Source: Akkermansiaceae bacterium (GTDB lineage: Bacteria > Verrucomicrobiota > Verrucomicrobiia > Verrucomicrobiales > Akkermansiaceae). Taken from it: a stretch of DNA of 35,042 nucleotides. Position 1 is the first letter of the stretch. Each line of letters opens with the position of its first letter. Positions 8,717 through 17,457 of this stretch are shown piece by piece. The notes beneath the pieces are model-generated. The model worked only from the letters and a program-made list of their open reading frames with translations. It was not told where the DNA came from and made no database searches. The stretch lies in NCBI GenBank assembly GCA_028822935.1, contig JAPKCM010000045.1, forward strand, positions 1-35,042, in the 5' to 3' direction. Both the position numbers and the translations under genes were made by a program.

Positions 8717-9820
8717 GTGGCTAATCCGCGAATTCTTATCCTCACAGCCGGTTTTGGCGATGGTCACAACAGCGCCGCGAAGCATCTCGCAGAAGCGCTC
8801 GAGTCCGATGCCGATGCCTGTGTGGCCGACCCTTGTGACCTCGGGAGCCCCAGAATAAACCGCTTTGTAAGCCGCGCCTACCGGGAAATCACGACTTACA
8901 CCCCGCGCGTTTGGAAATGGATCTACGATTCAACCGACCGACAGGACTTCACCAAACCCCTCCCCTTTCTCAAGAAAACCGAGGATGCCCTTGGGAAACT
9001 CCTGAAGGAATTCCGACCGGATCTCGTGGTCTCGACCTACCCGTTCTACCCCTACTTACTTGACCGTCACTTCGAAACCCTTCCCAGGGTCCCCATCATC
9101 ACGGTCGTCACTGACTCGATGAAAGTGAATGCAGCCTGGACTCGATCCCCGTCCGATCACTTCCTTGTTACCGACCCCCATACCGCATCATCTCTTGAGG
9201 AAAATGGAGTTTCGGGTGAAAAAATTATCGTCACCGGCTTTCCCGTAAGCTCGCGCTTCGAAGCTCTCCCGCCCGTCAATCAAAGCACGTCGATCAACCC
9301 CTTCCGCGTTCTCTTTTTTCCGACAGCCCGCTCCCCTCACGTAAAGTCGATCATGCGGTCTGTTCTTGAGACTCCCGATTTACCCACCGAAATCACGGTC
9401 GTTCTGGGTAGAAATGTCCGCCGCCTCTACCGCCGCGCCCAGGAACTGAAGCAAGAATTCCACGATCGCGTGAAACTCAAAGGATGGACGAAGCGGGTCC
9501 CTGAGTTGCTCAGTAGCCACCACCTTGTCATTGGAAAAGCAGGTGGCGCGACGGTTCATGAATCAATCGCCGCCCAATGCCCCATGCTCGTGCACCACAT
9601 CGTGCCCGGACAAGAGGAAGGAAACATCGACCTCCTCGAAAAACTCGGAATCGGCTCACTTGCCACCGAAGCGAACGAAATAAAATCCGCCATCGCCTGC
9701 TTGCTTGCAGATGACGCCGCTCTGTGGCGCGCTCAGAAAGAACGCCTCGCGATTCACGCCCGACCAGCCGCCTCCCAGGACGCAGCCGAATTCATCCTCT
9801 CTCTATTACCTAAAAAATGA
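8717..9820 (+). CDS. MGDG-synthase-like GT28-family glycosyltransferase
   Basis: A 367-residue protein starting at GTG 8717. The N-terminal Rossmann half has ILTAGFGDGHNSAAKHLAEA, the acceptor-side signature of monogalactosyldiacylglycerol synthases and related diacylglycerol glycosyltransferases. The C-terminal half has the nucleotide-sugar binding segment GKAGGATVHESIAAQCPML followed by VPGQEEGN, typical of GT28 enzymes. The likely reaction is transfer of a sugar from a UDP-sugar to diacylglycerol or a similar lipid at the cytoplasmic membrane. Sugar and acceptor cannot be read from sequence, and processive glucosyltransferases such as UgtP share these motifs. Its stop overlaps the start of the HAD phosphatase gene by four bases, so the two are co-translated. 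Confidence 0.88.
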   Translation: MANPRILILTAGFGDGHNSAAKHLAEALESDADACVADPCDLGSPRINRFVSRAYREITTYTPRVWKWIYDSTDRQDFTKPLPFLKKTEDALGKLLKEFRPDLVVSTYPFYPYLLDRHFETLPRVPIITVVTDSMKVNAAWTRSPSDHFLVTDPHTASSLEENGVSGEKIIVTGFPVSSRFEALPPVNQSTSINPFRVLFFPTARSPHVKSIMRSVLETPDLPTEITVVLGRNVRRLYRRAQELKQEFHDRVKLKGWTKRVPELLSSHHLVIGKAGGATVHESIAAQCPMLVHHIVPGQEEGNIDLLEKLGIGSLATEANEIKSAIACLLADDAALWRAQKERLAIHARPAASQDAAEFILSLLPKK

Positions 9821-10410
9821 CCTTCCTCTTCGATATCGGTAATGTCCTTCTCAATCTACATTTTGAGAGATTTCACGATGCCGTCCTCCCGGCTCACCTC
9901 GATGATTTCCCCGAAGCGATGCTCTCTCTTAAGGATCCTTATGAGACTGGAGTCATCTCCGATGATGAATTCGTTTCCCGTTCCCTGAACTTCTTAAAAA
10001 GTGACCTCAGTGCCGAAAAGTTCTCCGCAGCTTGGCAGGATATTTTTTCTCCGAACAAGCCCATGTGGGAAGTCGCAGAAAAACTACATACGGAGGGCCA
10101 CCGCCTCATTCTCTTCTCAAACACCAATGCCCTGCATGCCGAGAAGTTCCTCGCCGACCACGCGATTTTCGCTCTCTTTCACCATCATCATTTTTCCCAA
10201 GATGTCGGTGCCATCAAACCGCATCCGGACTTCTACCAGGTTGCCATCGATGAATATGACCTGAGTCCCAAAGAGACGATCTACCTTGATGACCTTCCCG
10301 AGAACATCGCCACCGGCCGCGACTTTGGATTTCAGAGCTTTCAATACGACCTCAATGACCATGAGGCCTGCCTTGAGTGGCTTAAGGAGCATCTGGTTCC
10401 TGCGGTCTAA
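9817..10410 (+). CDS. HAD-superfamily phosphatase (YihX/glucose-1-phosphatase-like)
   Basis: A 197-residue haloacid dehalogenase-like hydrolase. Motif I is FDIGNVLLNL with the nucleophile Asp; the second Asp is replaced by Asn or Gly as in YihX-type proteins (DLGNV). Motif II is LFSNTN, motif III includes the Lys in GAIKPHPDFY, and motif IV is YLDDLPEN. The cap is the small helical type (about 15-80). YihX relatives hydrolyse small sugar phosphates, but the substrate is not shown here. The ATG overlaps the upstream glycosyltransferase stop (ATGA), which suggests the phosphatase may process a sugar phosphate or lipid phosphate connected with that enzyme. That link is inference. Confidence 0.88.
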   Translation: MTFLFDIGNVLLNLHFERFHDAVLPAHLDDFPEAMLSLKDPYETGVISDDEFVSRSLNFLKSDLSAEKFSAAWQDIFSPNKPMWEVAEKLHTEGHRLILFSNTNALHAEKFLADHAIFALFHHHHFSQDVGAIKPHPDFYQVAIDEYDLSPKETIYLDDLPENIATGRDFGFQSFQYDLNDHEACLEWLKEHLVPAV

Positions 10411-10480
10411 AGCTCTGGTCCCACGCCAATCAACAGACAGCCAAGCCAAGCCAGGCGCCAAAGGTCCTATCTAAGGTAGC

Positions 10481-10507
10481 TCAGGGTAAAGCGAAGCGAC
10501 GCCCTGG
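10481..10507. terminator. Weak hairpin between convergent genes
   Basis: tcagggt (10481-10487) can pair with gccctgg (10501-10507) around a 13-base loop, counting G-T pairs at both ends. It lies in the 181-base gap between the HAD gene and the U32 gene, which converge, so it could act on either strand. There is no T-run after it. Nothing else is recognisable in this gap. Confidence 0.22.
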
Positions 10508-10591
10508 GAATTATGATTGGCAGCATCATCGGCAAGACAATTAGCGCCTTCCTCCAAGTCGGCCATCCGCAGCAGTCGAGCAGAGTTCAAA

Positions 10592-12994
10592 CTACCGATG
10601 CACTTCTTCCCGGCGCTGCTCAAGCGTTCCCTTTGTCACACCCAAACGCTCGATCGCGCCGAGCTGGCTCGCGACATCCCTCGCACTTCTCTCTTTGGCA
10701 AAGAAGCGTCGATAGACGTTCACCAGCCGCTGCGCATCTCCCTCGTCTTCTTCAAGAAGCTCCAATCGAAAGCGCTTGAGGCCGAGTTTTTGAAATCCTT
10801 CGACACTTCCCACTCCGGTCTGAGCGCGCCCGTTAAAGAGAGTATTTCGACACCCCACGTCAGCCGTTAAGGTGTGGAGCTGGCCCACCCGATCCCGCAG
10901 CTGAACGTGATGCGTTTCGCAGGGCTTCCCGCAGTCCTTAATACTCGTTCCACTACTCAAGAAGGTGCAGAAAACACAGTGCTCCATATGAAACATCGGC
11001 ATGTGCTGGTGGACGGTCAATTCCAGCCAATCCGCGGGCGTCGCTTCCAACATCTCGCCCACTTGCCCTTCATGGAGGTCGTAGGAAATGGTGAGGTTTT
11101 CAAAGCCTCCGCTCTCCATCAGAAGTTTCGCAGTCAAGGGATTGGCCACGTTGAGGGAAAAGTCGCCAATCAACCTCAAATTCGAATCTTTAAAGAAGGA
11201 AATTGCTCCGAGATTCCGAATGAGAACACCATCAGGCTCGGCCCGTTCGATGATTTTAAAGTAACCCGCCTCGCTCGGTTTTTGAATCCGTGGAGTCGCG
11301 AGAAAAATCTCGGCATCCGTCTCGCGAACAAGACCGACCGCATCCTTGTAGAGCCTAAGATCTTCAAAGTCGCAGTAGAGAAATTTCGTCCCGGCAAAAA
11401 GAGCCCCTTTCACCTGATCCAAGCTGCGACACAGCACGCGAAGCTCTACTTCTGAGGAAGACTCTTTCGCTTTAGGAAGAAGTCCCTGCAAGACCGGCAG
11501 CCCATCACGAACCACCCGCTCTTCCGCAAGGGCCTCGACCAATCGCCGACGACAGCGATTCAGTTCACCCAGAGCAATGATAACCTCACCCTCTAACTCG
11601 TTCGTGACCTTCCCGAGAGAAAATCCCGTGCCTCCAAGCCGACTCAGCTGAGCCACCAGAACCTCTTCGCCAAGTGGCCGCTTCTCCGCTTTTTCTAAAA
11701 GAGTTTCACTCGCTACCTCCTTACCACGGCAGCGCAGAATCAATGGCGCTCCGGCCTTCCCTGTGACGGTAATATCGAGCGCGTCCCCCTTTTCGGTAAG
11801 CCGTCCCCCCTTCCAGGTCTTGCGGACGGCCGCATCAAGTGTCGGGTCACTCGTCTTCCAAAGACCCTGGCCCACTTTCACTCGAGTCCATTCGATCTTT
11901 ACCCGCCGATCAAAGTGCAAGCGATCGCCCTCGATCTTCCATACCATGCCCCCTTGCTCTTGATTGCGATCTTCCCCGGCATCGATCACGAAGCCATTGC
12001 CCGAATCAATCGGCACCGCAGGATCGGAGACTTCCACCCAGCCTTGTCCTGATGCGGTAATCTCGCCCACGTAAGCACCGCGCTTCTTTCCCCATTTCCC
12101 ATGAGTCAACAAAGGATGATTGGTCCCTCCCAACCAACCGGTCGAAAGCCCGCGGGAAAACATCATCTCTAAAATGTGACGATCCCGTGGAGTGATCTCA
12201 ACCGCATCAAGCGCCTTGCGATAGACCCGCGTCACCGCTGCGACATATTCCGGACTCTTGAGTCGGCCTTCGATTTTGAAACTCACCACTCCCGCTTCCA
12301 CGAGATCGGGGATCAAATCAACCGCAGCCAAATCCTGTGGGCTCAAAAGATAGCGAACTTCCCCCATCGGTTTCGTTTCACCATCAACAACCAATTCATA
12401 TGGCATGCGACACGCTTGGGCGCACTCGCCGCGATTTGCCGAACGCTGCCCGAGGCTCTCGGACGTGAGGCACTGACCTGAATAAGCAACGCAAAGAGCT
12501 CCGTGTACGAAGACTTCCAGCGGCACATCATTATTCTTGTTCACTCGGTCAATCTCCTGAACGGAAAGCTCACGCGCGAGCACCGCCCGATCCAGCCCAA
12601 CCAACTCATCGATGAAGGAAAGTCCCTCCGGCGAGGTGATCGTCATCTGCGTGGACGCGTGAATTTCGATTTCCGGCGCGATCTCTCTCACGAGCTTCGC
12701 CGCTCCCAGATCCTGGACAATGACGGCATCCACTCCGGCCCGTGCCATCATCTCGATCTGCGCGACCGCCCCTTCGAGTTCGCTTGGAAACACCAACGTA
12801 TTGAAAGCGACAAATCCCCTGACGCCGTGCCGATGAAGAAAATTTATCAACTCAGGAAGGTCGGCCTCCGTGAAATTATCAGCCCGCATGCGCGCATTGA
12901 AGCGCGGCATCCCGAAGAAGATGGCGTCGGCACCATTGGCAACTGCGGCACGAGCGCAGTCCCAGTTTCCGGCGGGGGCGAGGAGTTCTGTCAC
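10592..12994 (-). CDS. U32-family protein, long RlhA-like (prephenate-dependent tRNA/rRNA hydroxylase group)
   Basis: An 800-residue member of the U32 "peptidase" family. It starts at GTG 12994 with MTELLAPAGNWD, the standard family opening. A TIM-barrel-like half contains the Fe-S type cysteine set C168, C175, C191 and C195 within HGALCVAYSGQC and NRGECAQACRMPYEL, and the conserved SFKIEGRLKSPEYVA. A central beta-barrel (DUF3656-like) region follows, and the C-terminal part has a second Cys-rich segment (HMEHCVFC, DCGKPC, GCRNTLFNG). Studied relatives are RlhA (5-hydroxycytidine at 23S rRNA C2501) and TrhP (tRNA 5-hydroxyuridine), so RNA hydroxylation is more likely than proteolysis. The long form and subfamily leave the exact target open. 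It lies 65 bases downstream of the sulfatase gene. Confidence 0.88.
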   Translation of the reverse strand: MTELLAPAGNWDCARAAVANGADAIFFGMPRFNARMRADNFTEADLPELINFLHRHGVRGFVAFNTLVFPSELEGAVAQIEMMARAGVDAVIVQDLGAAKLVREIAPEIEIHASTQMTITSPEGLSFIDELVGLDRAVLARELSVQEIDRVNKNNDVPLEVFVHGALCVAYSGQCLTSESLGQRSANRGECAQACRMPYELVVDGETKPMGEVRYLLSPQDLAAVDLIPDLVEAGVVSFKIEGRLKSPEYVAAVTRVYRKALDAVEITPRDRHILEMMFSRGLSTGWLGGTNHPLLTHGKWGKKRGAYVGEITASGQGWVEVSDPAVPIDSGNGFVIDAGEDRNQEQGGMVWKIEGDRLHFDRRVKIEWTRVKVGQGLWKTSDPTLDAAVRKTWKGGRLTEKGDALDITVTGKAGAPLILRCRGKEVASETLLEKAEKRPLGEEVLVAQLSRLGGTGFSLGKVTNELEGEVIIALGELNRCRRRLVEALAEERVVRDGLPVLQGLLPKAKESSSEVELRVLCRSLDQVKGALFAGTKFLYCDFEDLRLYKDAVGLVRETDAEIFLATPRIQKPSEAGYFKIIERAEPDGVLIRNLGAISFFKDSNLRLIGDFSLNVANPLTAKLLMESGGFENLTISYDLHEGQVGEMLEATPADWLELTVHQHMPMFHMEHCVFCTFLSSGTSIKDCGKPCETHHVQLRDRVGQLHTLTADVGCRNTLFNGRAQTGVGSVEGFQKLGLKRFRLELLEEDEGDAQRLVNVYRRFFAKERSARDVASQLGAIERLGVTKGTLEQRREEVHR

Positions 12995-13059
12995 GCATGA
13001 AGTCTGTCCTTAGGAACCCTGGGAAGCAAGGTCAGCGAACTCAACACGTGCCTGAATCT

Positions 13060-14481
13060 CTACTTCGATCCTTTTTGAACAATAAGATCGGGATAGCTCC
13101 CAAGACTCAAATCATCACCCACTGTTTTCTGAAGAGCCTTCAGCTTCTTGAGAAGATTCCGGCCCTTTTCAAGATGCTTTCCTTGCTCGATGAGGTCATA
13201 TTTCTCTTGCGGATCAGCATTGAGATCAAAGAGTCGTGCTACCTGACCAATCGGGTAAACGATCAGCTTAAAACCGTCATCAGTGATCTGACGTTGGGAC
13301 AAGCGGTAACCGGTGTAGATGGCATCACGACCTTCAGAGCGCCCTTTCAGAATAGGGATGAAGCTTTGAAACTGCACGTGCTCAGGAACTTCTGCTCCAG
13401 CGGCTTCCAGCGAACTTGGAATCACGTCCTGCAAATAAATAGGAGCCGAAATCCTCTGACCGGCTTCGACTTCAGGGCCGGCAATCGCGAAAGGAACCCG
13501 GATACTGTGGTCATACATATTCTGCTTTCCAATCAACCCATGGTGACCCACCGAAAGTCCGTGGTCCGCCGTGAAAACAATGTAGGTGTTATCGCGCTGC
13601 CCATTCTCTTCGAGCTTCTGAAGAACTCGTCCAATCTGCGCATCGAGATGACTGATGATGGCATAGTATTCCCGACGGTGCGTCTTCACCGCTTGGTAAG
13701 TCCGGGGAAAAGGAGCGAGCGCTTCATCCCGGAGATTTTTTCCGGCCTGCATCGTATTACGATGAGGATAGAGCGGTTGGAAATTTTCCGGCACCTTCAT
13801 CTGATCGATAGGATACATGTCGAGATACTCCTGCGGCGCCTGACGGGGATCATGGGGCGCATTGAAAGCCAAGTAGACGAAGAAGGGCTTATCGATGGTC
13901 TTGGCGTGATCAAGATAACCAATCGCAGTGTCGGCCTCGACCTCGCTCCAGTGCTTGCCCCCTTGCCAAAAGCCGCCTTCATTCTTGTCGGTGGGATCCC
14001 AAGGATCCGGCTGGCCCACGAGTGGGCGATTGTAAGCGTTTTTTCGATCCCTTGGCATTCCTGGACGAACATCCCCGACGTGATCGAAGATCGTATCGGC
14101 CGGGATCCTCACATGCCACTTCCCCGTCATGTAAGTTTCGTAACCCGCTTTTGAGAGCATCTGTGGCCAGGTCTTCTGGGCCGGCACAAATTCCTTATTG
14201 AGAGTCTTCTCCTCGCGATGGGCATACCAGAGCTGACGACCGGTCATGAGCATCGTCCGGCTTGCCACGCAAATCGCGCCATTCCATCCGCCCGGATTGT
14301 AAGCATGGGTAAAGGTGGTCCCGCTTTCGAAAAGGCGATCCAGATTGGGCGTCTTGATCTCTTTATTGCCCAGAGTGCCGATGGCCTCATAAGTCATGTC
14401 ATCGGCGAAGATGAAGAGCAGATTCGGCTTATCCGCCGCTGAGAGATTCAGAGTTAGAAGAAGAGGAAGGAGAAACTTCAT
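13060..14481 (-). CDS. Secreted type I sulfatase
   Basis: The ATG at 14481 gives 473 residues with a signal peptide (MKFLLPLLLTLNLSA) cleaved near residue 16. A TTG three codons upstream is less likely. The alkaline phosphatase-fold metal site shows FADD (about 25-28) and FTADHG with a downstream His. The active-site cysteine is C71 in CVASRTMLMTGR, which fits the formylglycine-forming pattern C-x-(P/A)-x-R in its Ala form. GKWH also fits the family. The enzyme would hydrolyse sulfate esters in the periplasm or outside the cell, probably on a sulfated polysaccharide as in many marine PVC bacteria; the substrate is inferred. Cys-type sulfatases need FGE or anSME for maturation and neither is encoded here. 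hrpB lies 49 bases upstream in the same direction. Confidence 0.92.
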   Translation of the reverse strand: MKFLLPLLLTLNLSAADKPNLLFIFADDMTYEAIGTLGNKEIKTPNLDRLFESGTTFTHAYNPGGWNGAICVASRTMLMTGRQLWYAHREEKTLNKEFVPAQKTWPQMLSKAGYETYMTGKWHVRIPADTIFDHVGDVRPGMPRDRKNAYNRPLVGQPDPWDPTDKNEGGFWQGGKHWSEVEADTAIGYLDHAKTIDKPFFVYLAFNAPHDPRQAPQEYLDMYPIDQMKVPENFQPLYPHRNTMQAGKNLRDEALAPFPRTYQAVKTHRREYYAIISHLDAQIGRVLQKLEENGQRDNTYIVFTADHGLSVGHHGLIGKQNMYDHSIRVPFAIAGPEVEAGQRISAPIYLQDVIPSSLEAAGAEVPEHVQFQSFIPILKGRSEGRDAIYTGYRLSQRQITDDGFKLIVYPIGQVARLFDLNADPQEKYDLIEQGKHLEKGRNLLKKLKALQKTVGDDLSLGSYPDLIVQKGSK

Positions 14482-14530
14482 AGCGACCAAATGTGTCAGA
14501 CACCCCGAATTTGAAAATAAATAAAATGCA

Positions 14531-17071
14531 CTACCTCCAGTTCTGGCGGGGATATCTCCCGGCGAGGTCCTTTTTCATCTGCGCGTATCCCCTTTCCCAA
14601 AATCCCGGAAGATCGATCGTGGTCTGCCAAGGGCGCTGATTGGGAGCGAGAACCTTGACCACCAGGGGATGGCCGTTCGCGATCAAGGGAGTTTCTTGCA
14701 CGTCATAGAGACGCTGCACCTTTTCCTCAATCCAGGGCTCACTGCCATCGAGATAGTTCACCCGGGTGGAAATGCCGTTGCTCAGCTTGATCTTTTCGGG
14801 CGCATAGGCCTCAAGCGATTGCCCTTGGGGCGTCGAGAGCCACTGATGCAAAACGCGCCAAGGATCGCGATCCCGGACTTCTTTAAAGGTCGTCGCCCCC
14901 GCACAAATCTGAGCGATCGCCATCTCACGATCCTCTTCGCTAAATCCCGGCAATTCCAATTCAGGCATCGCTGCGCTTAAAAAACGAAGCCTCGCCAACC
15001 ACCAGTCCACCTTGTTGTCCCATTTCTTGAGACTCAAATCTCCCGCGATCACCCGCTGCGCGAGAATCTCTCCGGCTAGGTTCGGATCCACATCGCCCCC
15101 TTTTTTCTCCTCTAGAACGAGCCCTCGAAACTTCCGTTGTCGCACCGCCATCACGCGACGGGCCACCTCATCAAAAATGGCCCCGTTTTCTTCCACCACT
15201 TCTCCGGGAAATAGCTCTTCCAACCAGGCCTCATCGATTGCGACGCAGCGAGAAAGCCCCACCACCCGTTCGCGGCCCTCAACCTCCATGATTTCAGCAG
15301 CGAGGAAAACAGGGCTCTGCCGCACCGCACTCTTGGCATGCATCTTCCCACGCCGCTTACCAATGACGTGACACACCGCCGTCCCCGCATCTCTCCGAAC
15401 GGCAAGCCGGTCCCCAAAAGCCAAAAGCAGCGCTCGGGCACAGTCCTCACCCCGTTGACGAAAGTCCGGGTCCTTCACCCGAATTCCTCGCTTTTCCATG
15501 ATCTTGACGAATTGCAGGTAGCTCTTCCAGGTCTCACGCGCGCCCCTCGCCAGGACGCCAAGCCCCGTGCACCCTTGGGGAGAAAAATCGACTCGTTGAG
15601 CCTCCAGGAGCGCCAACCATTCACCGCCGAAGTCGTTTTTCCACCCCGGCTCTCCCTCTAAATAATCGATCCATTTCGCCCCCCGATCTCCCCGCATGAA
15701 GATCCCCTCGCCCGAAACACAAGCCGCCACGAAAAGAACCTCACCCGCGCATCCCAACTCCAGCCCCGCAAGAACGAGCCGGGCCAAACGTGGATGCATC
15801 GGAAATCGCGCCATCTCCTCGCCGGCCTTGGTGAGACTCCCGGAAGAGTCGACCGCCCCAAGTCGCTTAAGGAGCTCCTCTGCTTCTTGCTCACGTTCTG
15901 GCTCCGGAACATCAAGCCAGCGAAAGTCAGCAATCTTTCGGGTCCCAAGTCGCTTCAGAAAGAGCGCTGCTTCCGCAAGGTCACATCGGCGCACTTCCGG
16001 AGTCTCAAAGGGTACACGCGCCCGATGATCCGCTTCGCTCCAAAGCCGAATGCAGCTTCCCGGACCCGTCCGCCCCGCACGTCCAGCCCGCTGTTCAGCC
16101 GCCGCCTGGGAAATCTTCATGATCCGCAAGGAATCAAAGCCCCGGTTCGCATCGTAACTCGATTGCCTCGCGAGACCGGAATCGATCACCACTTTGACCC
16201 CCTCAATCGTCACCGAGGTTTCCGCGACATTGGTCGAAAGGATGATCCGCCGTGATTGATCCGCACTAATCGCCGCACGTTGCTTGTCAGGAGCGAGCGC
16301 CGAATAAAGCGTCGCAATCTCCCAGCCTCGCATCCACCCCGATTGACTCAGAATGCCTTCACAACGCCGGATCTCATACATTCCCGGCAAAAAGACGAGA
16401 ACACGGTCTCCTGGACCCAAATCATCGACCACCCCGCGCAACGAACGAGCAACACGATCCCAAACCTCACTCCGCTGCTCGGGCCGACGACGCTTCGACA
16501 CCAGCGCCTCTCCTTGGTGACTTACCTCTACCGGATAAAGCCGACCGCCCGCCTCAACGACATCACAGGGTTCGAGAAAACCCTTCAACCCTCCAATCTC
16601 GAGCGTCGCCGACATCACCACCACCCGCAGATCCGGGCGCAGCGATTCCTGGAGATCAAGAACCCGACCAAGCGCCAGATCCGATGCCAAACGCCGTTCA
16701 TGAAACTCATCGAAAATCACCGCCCCCACCCCCAATAACTCCGGATCATCCAAAAGCATGCGCTGAAGGACGCCATCGGTCATATAAATGATCTCGGTAT
16801 TTCGATTGAAACGGCTGTCAAAGCGCACCGCGTAGCCCACCCCTTCGCCACAGCGCGTCCCCTCGCATTTTGCGACATACTCCGCGAGCAAGCGCGCCGC
16901 CATTCTTCGGGGCTGCACCACTAAAACTCTCCCGTCCACCTCCCCCCGAACCATCGGCGGCACGGTCGTCGATTTCCCGGACCCCGTGGGGGCTTTCAGC
17001 AAAAGGCGACCTGACTTCGCCTTCACCGCAGCCCGAATCTCTTTTTCCACCTCGTGCACTGGCAATCTCAC
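14531..17071 (-). CDS. hrpB: ATP-dependent helicase HrpB (DEAH-like)
   Basis: An 846-residue superfamily 2 helicase, the usual HrpB length. Walker A is APTGSGKST (27-35), motif II is DEFH (121-124) in place of DEAH, motif III is SAT (154-156), and motif VI is QRAGRAGRTGPG (about 331-342). The C-terminal part carries the HrpB-specific region ending in RPWQTTIDLPGFW, then YAQMKKDLAGRYPRQNW, a closing sequence characteristic of HrpB. The in vivo function of HrpB is poorly known; RNA remodelling is assumed from the fold. It starts at GTG 17071 and is divergent from tatA across 116 bases. Confidence 0.95.
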   Translation of the reverse strand: MRLPVHEVEKEIRAAVKAKSGRLLLKAPTGSGKSTTVPPMVRGEVDGRVLVVQPRRMAARLLAEYVAKCEGTRCGEGVGYAVRFDSRFNRNTEIIYMTDGVLQRMLLDDPELLGVGAVIFDEFHERRLASDLALGRVLDLQESLRPDLRVVVMSATLEIGGLKGFLEPCDVVEAGGRLYPVEVSHQGEALVSKRRRPEQRSEVWDRVARSLRGVVDDLGPGDRVLVFLPGMYEIRRCEGILSQSGWMRGWEIATLYSALAPDKQRAAISADQSRRIILSTNVAETSVTIEGVKVVIDSGLARQSSYDANRGFDSLRIMKISQAAAEQRAGRAGRTGPGSCIRLWSEADHRARVPFETPEVRRCDLAEAALFLKRLGTRKIADFRWLDVPEPEREQEAEELLKRLGAVDSSGSLTKAGEEMARFPMHPRLARLVLAGLELGCAGEVLFVAACVSGEGIFMRGDRGAKWIDYLEGEPGWKNDFGGEWLALLEAQRVDFSPQGCTGLGVLARGARETWKSYLQFVKIMEKRGIRVKDPDFRQRGEDCARALLLAFGDRLAVRRDAGTAVCHVIGKRRGKMHAKSAVRQSPVFLAAEIMEVEGRERVVGLSRCVAIDEAWLEELFPGEVVEENGAIFDEVARRVMAVRQRKFRGLVLEEKKGGDVDPNLAGEILAQRVIAGDLSLKKWDNKVDWWLARLRFLSAAMPELELPGFSEEDREMAIAQICAGATTFKEVRDRDPWRVLHQWLSTPQGQSLEAYAPEKIKLSNGISTRVNYLDGSEPWIEEKVQRLYDVQETPLIANGHPLVVKVLAPNQRPWQTTIDLPGFWERGYAQMKKDLAGRYPRQNWR

Positions 17072-17187
17072 GTGAGGAGAAAAGCATCAGGATAAGATTG
17101 GAGCGAGGTGAGAATTTCTGAAATGTTGCCAGGAGATCTTCCGTTTCATCCCTTGCAAGCCCGGCTATTCCCCATTAACTTACAAAC

Positions 17188-17457
17188 ATGACCTTTCCTA
17201 TCGCCTTCCTCGGCTCACTCGGAACCCAAGAGATGGTTCTCATCTTCTTGATTCTTCTCCTTCTCTTCGGTGCCAAGAAACTCCCTCAACTCGCGCGCGG
17301 TGTGGGTAAGAGTGTCGGTGAATTCCGGAAAGCCCGTGAAGAATTCGAGGACGAAATCCGCAAGGGTTCTGAGGATCTCGACAAAGAGGAGGCCGCTAAA
17401 AAGGCCAACGACATCGACGTCAAAGACGCCAAAGGAAAAGAACCCCGCGACAGCTGA
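17188..17457 (+). CDS. tatA: Sec-independent protein translocase TatA
   Basis: An 89-residue protein with the TatA/E architecture: a short N-terminal transmembrane helix (about 14-27, EMVLIFLILLLLFGA), the conserved FGAKKLPQLARGVGKSVGEF amphipathic segment, then a charged, Lys/Glu-rich cytoplasmic tail. It forms the channel for folded proteins carrying twin-arginine signals. One probable Tat substrate, the oxidoreductase at 27460-28755, is in the window. tatB and tatC are not nearby. Its TGA shares a base with the ATG of the next gene (TGATG), so the two are translationally linked. Confidence 0.95.
   Translation: MTFPIAFLGSLGTQEMVLIFLILLLLFGAKKLPQLARGVGKSVGEFRKAREEFEDEIRKGSEDLDKEEAAKKANDIDVKDAKGKEPRDS

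Noticed and set aside
10441-10456. Short direct repeat gccaagccaagcc in the gap after the HAD gene
   Set aside because: Two to three copies of a 5-bp unit only; too short and common to indicate a repeat element.
12997-14154. Long plus-strand open frame of 385 codons
   Set aside because: It lies antisense to the sulfatase gene, whose frame carries all catalytic motifs and a signal peptide. The antisense product shows no recognisable domain and biased composition expected of a shadow frame.
17154-17182. TTGCAA, 17-base spacer, TAACTT before tatA as a sigma70 promoter
   Set aside because: The -10 element matches only three of six consensus bases and would lie within a few bases of the ATG, leaving almost no leader.
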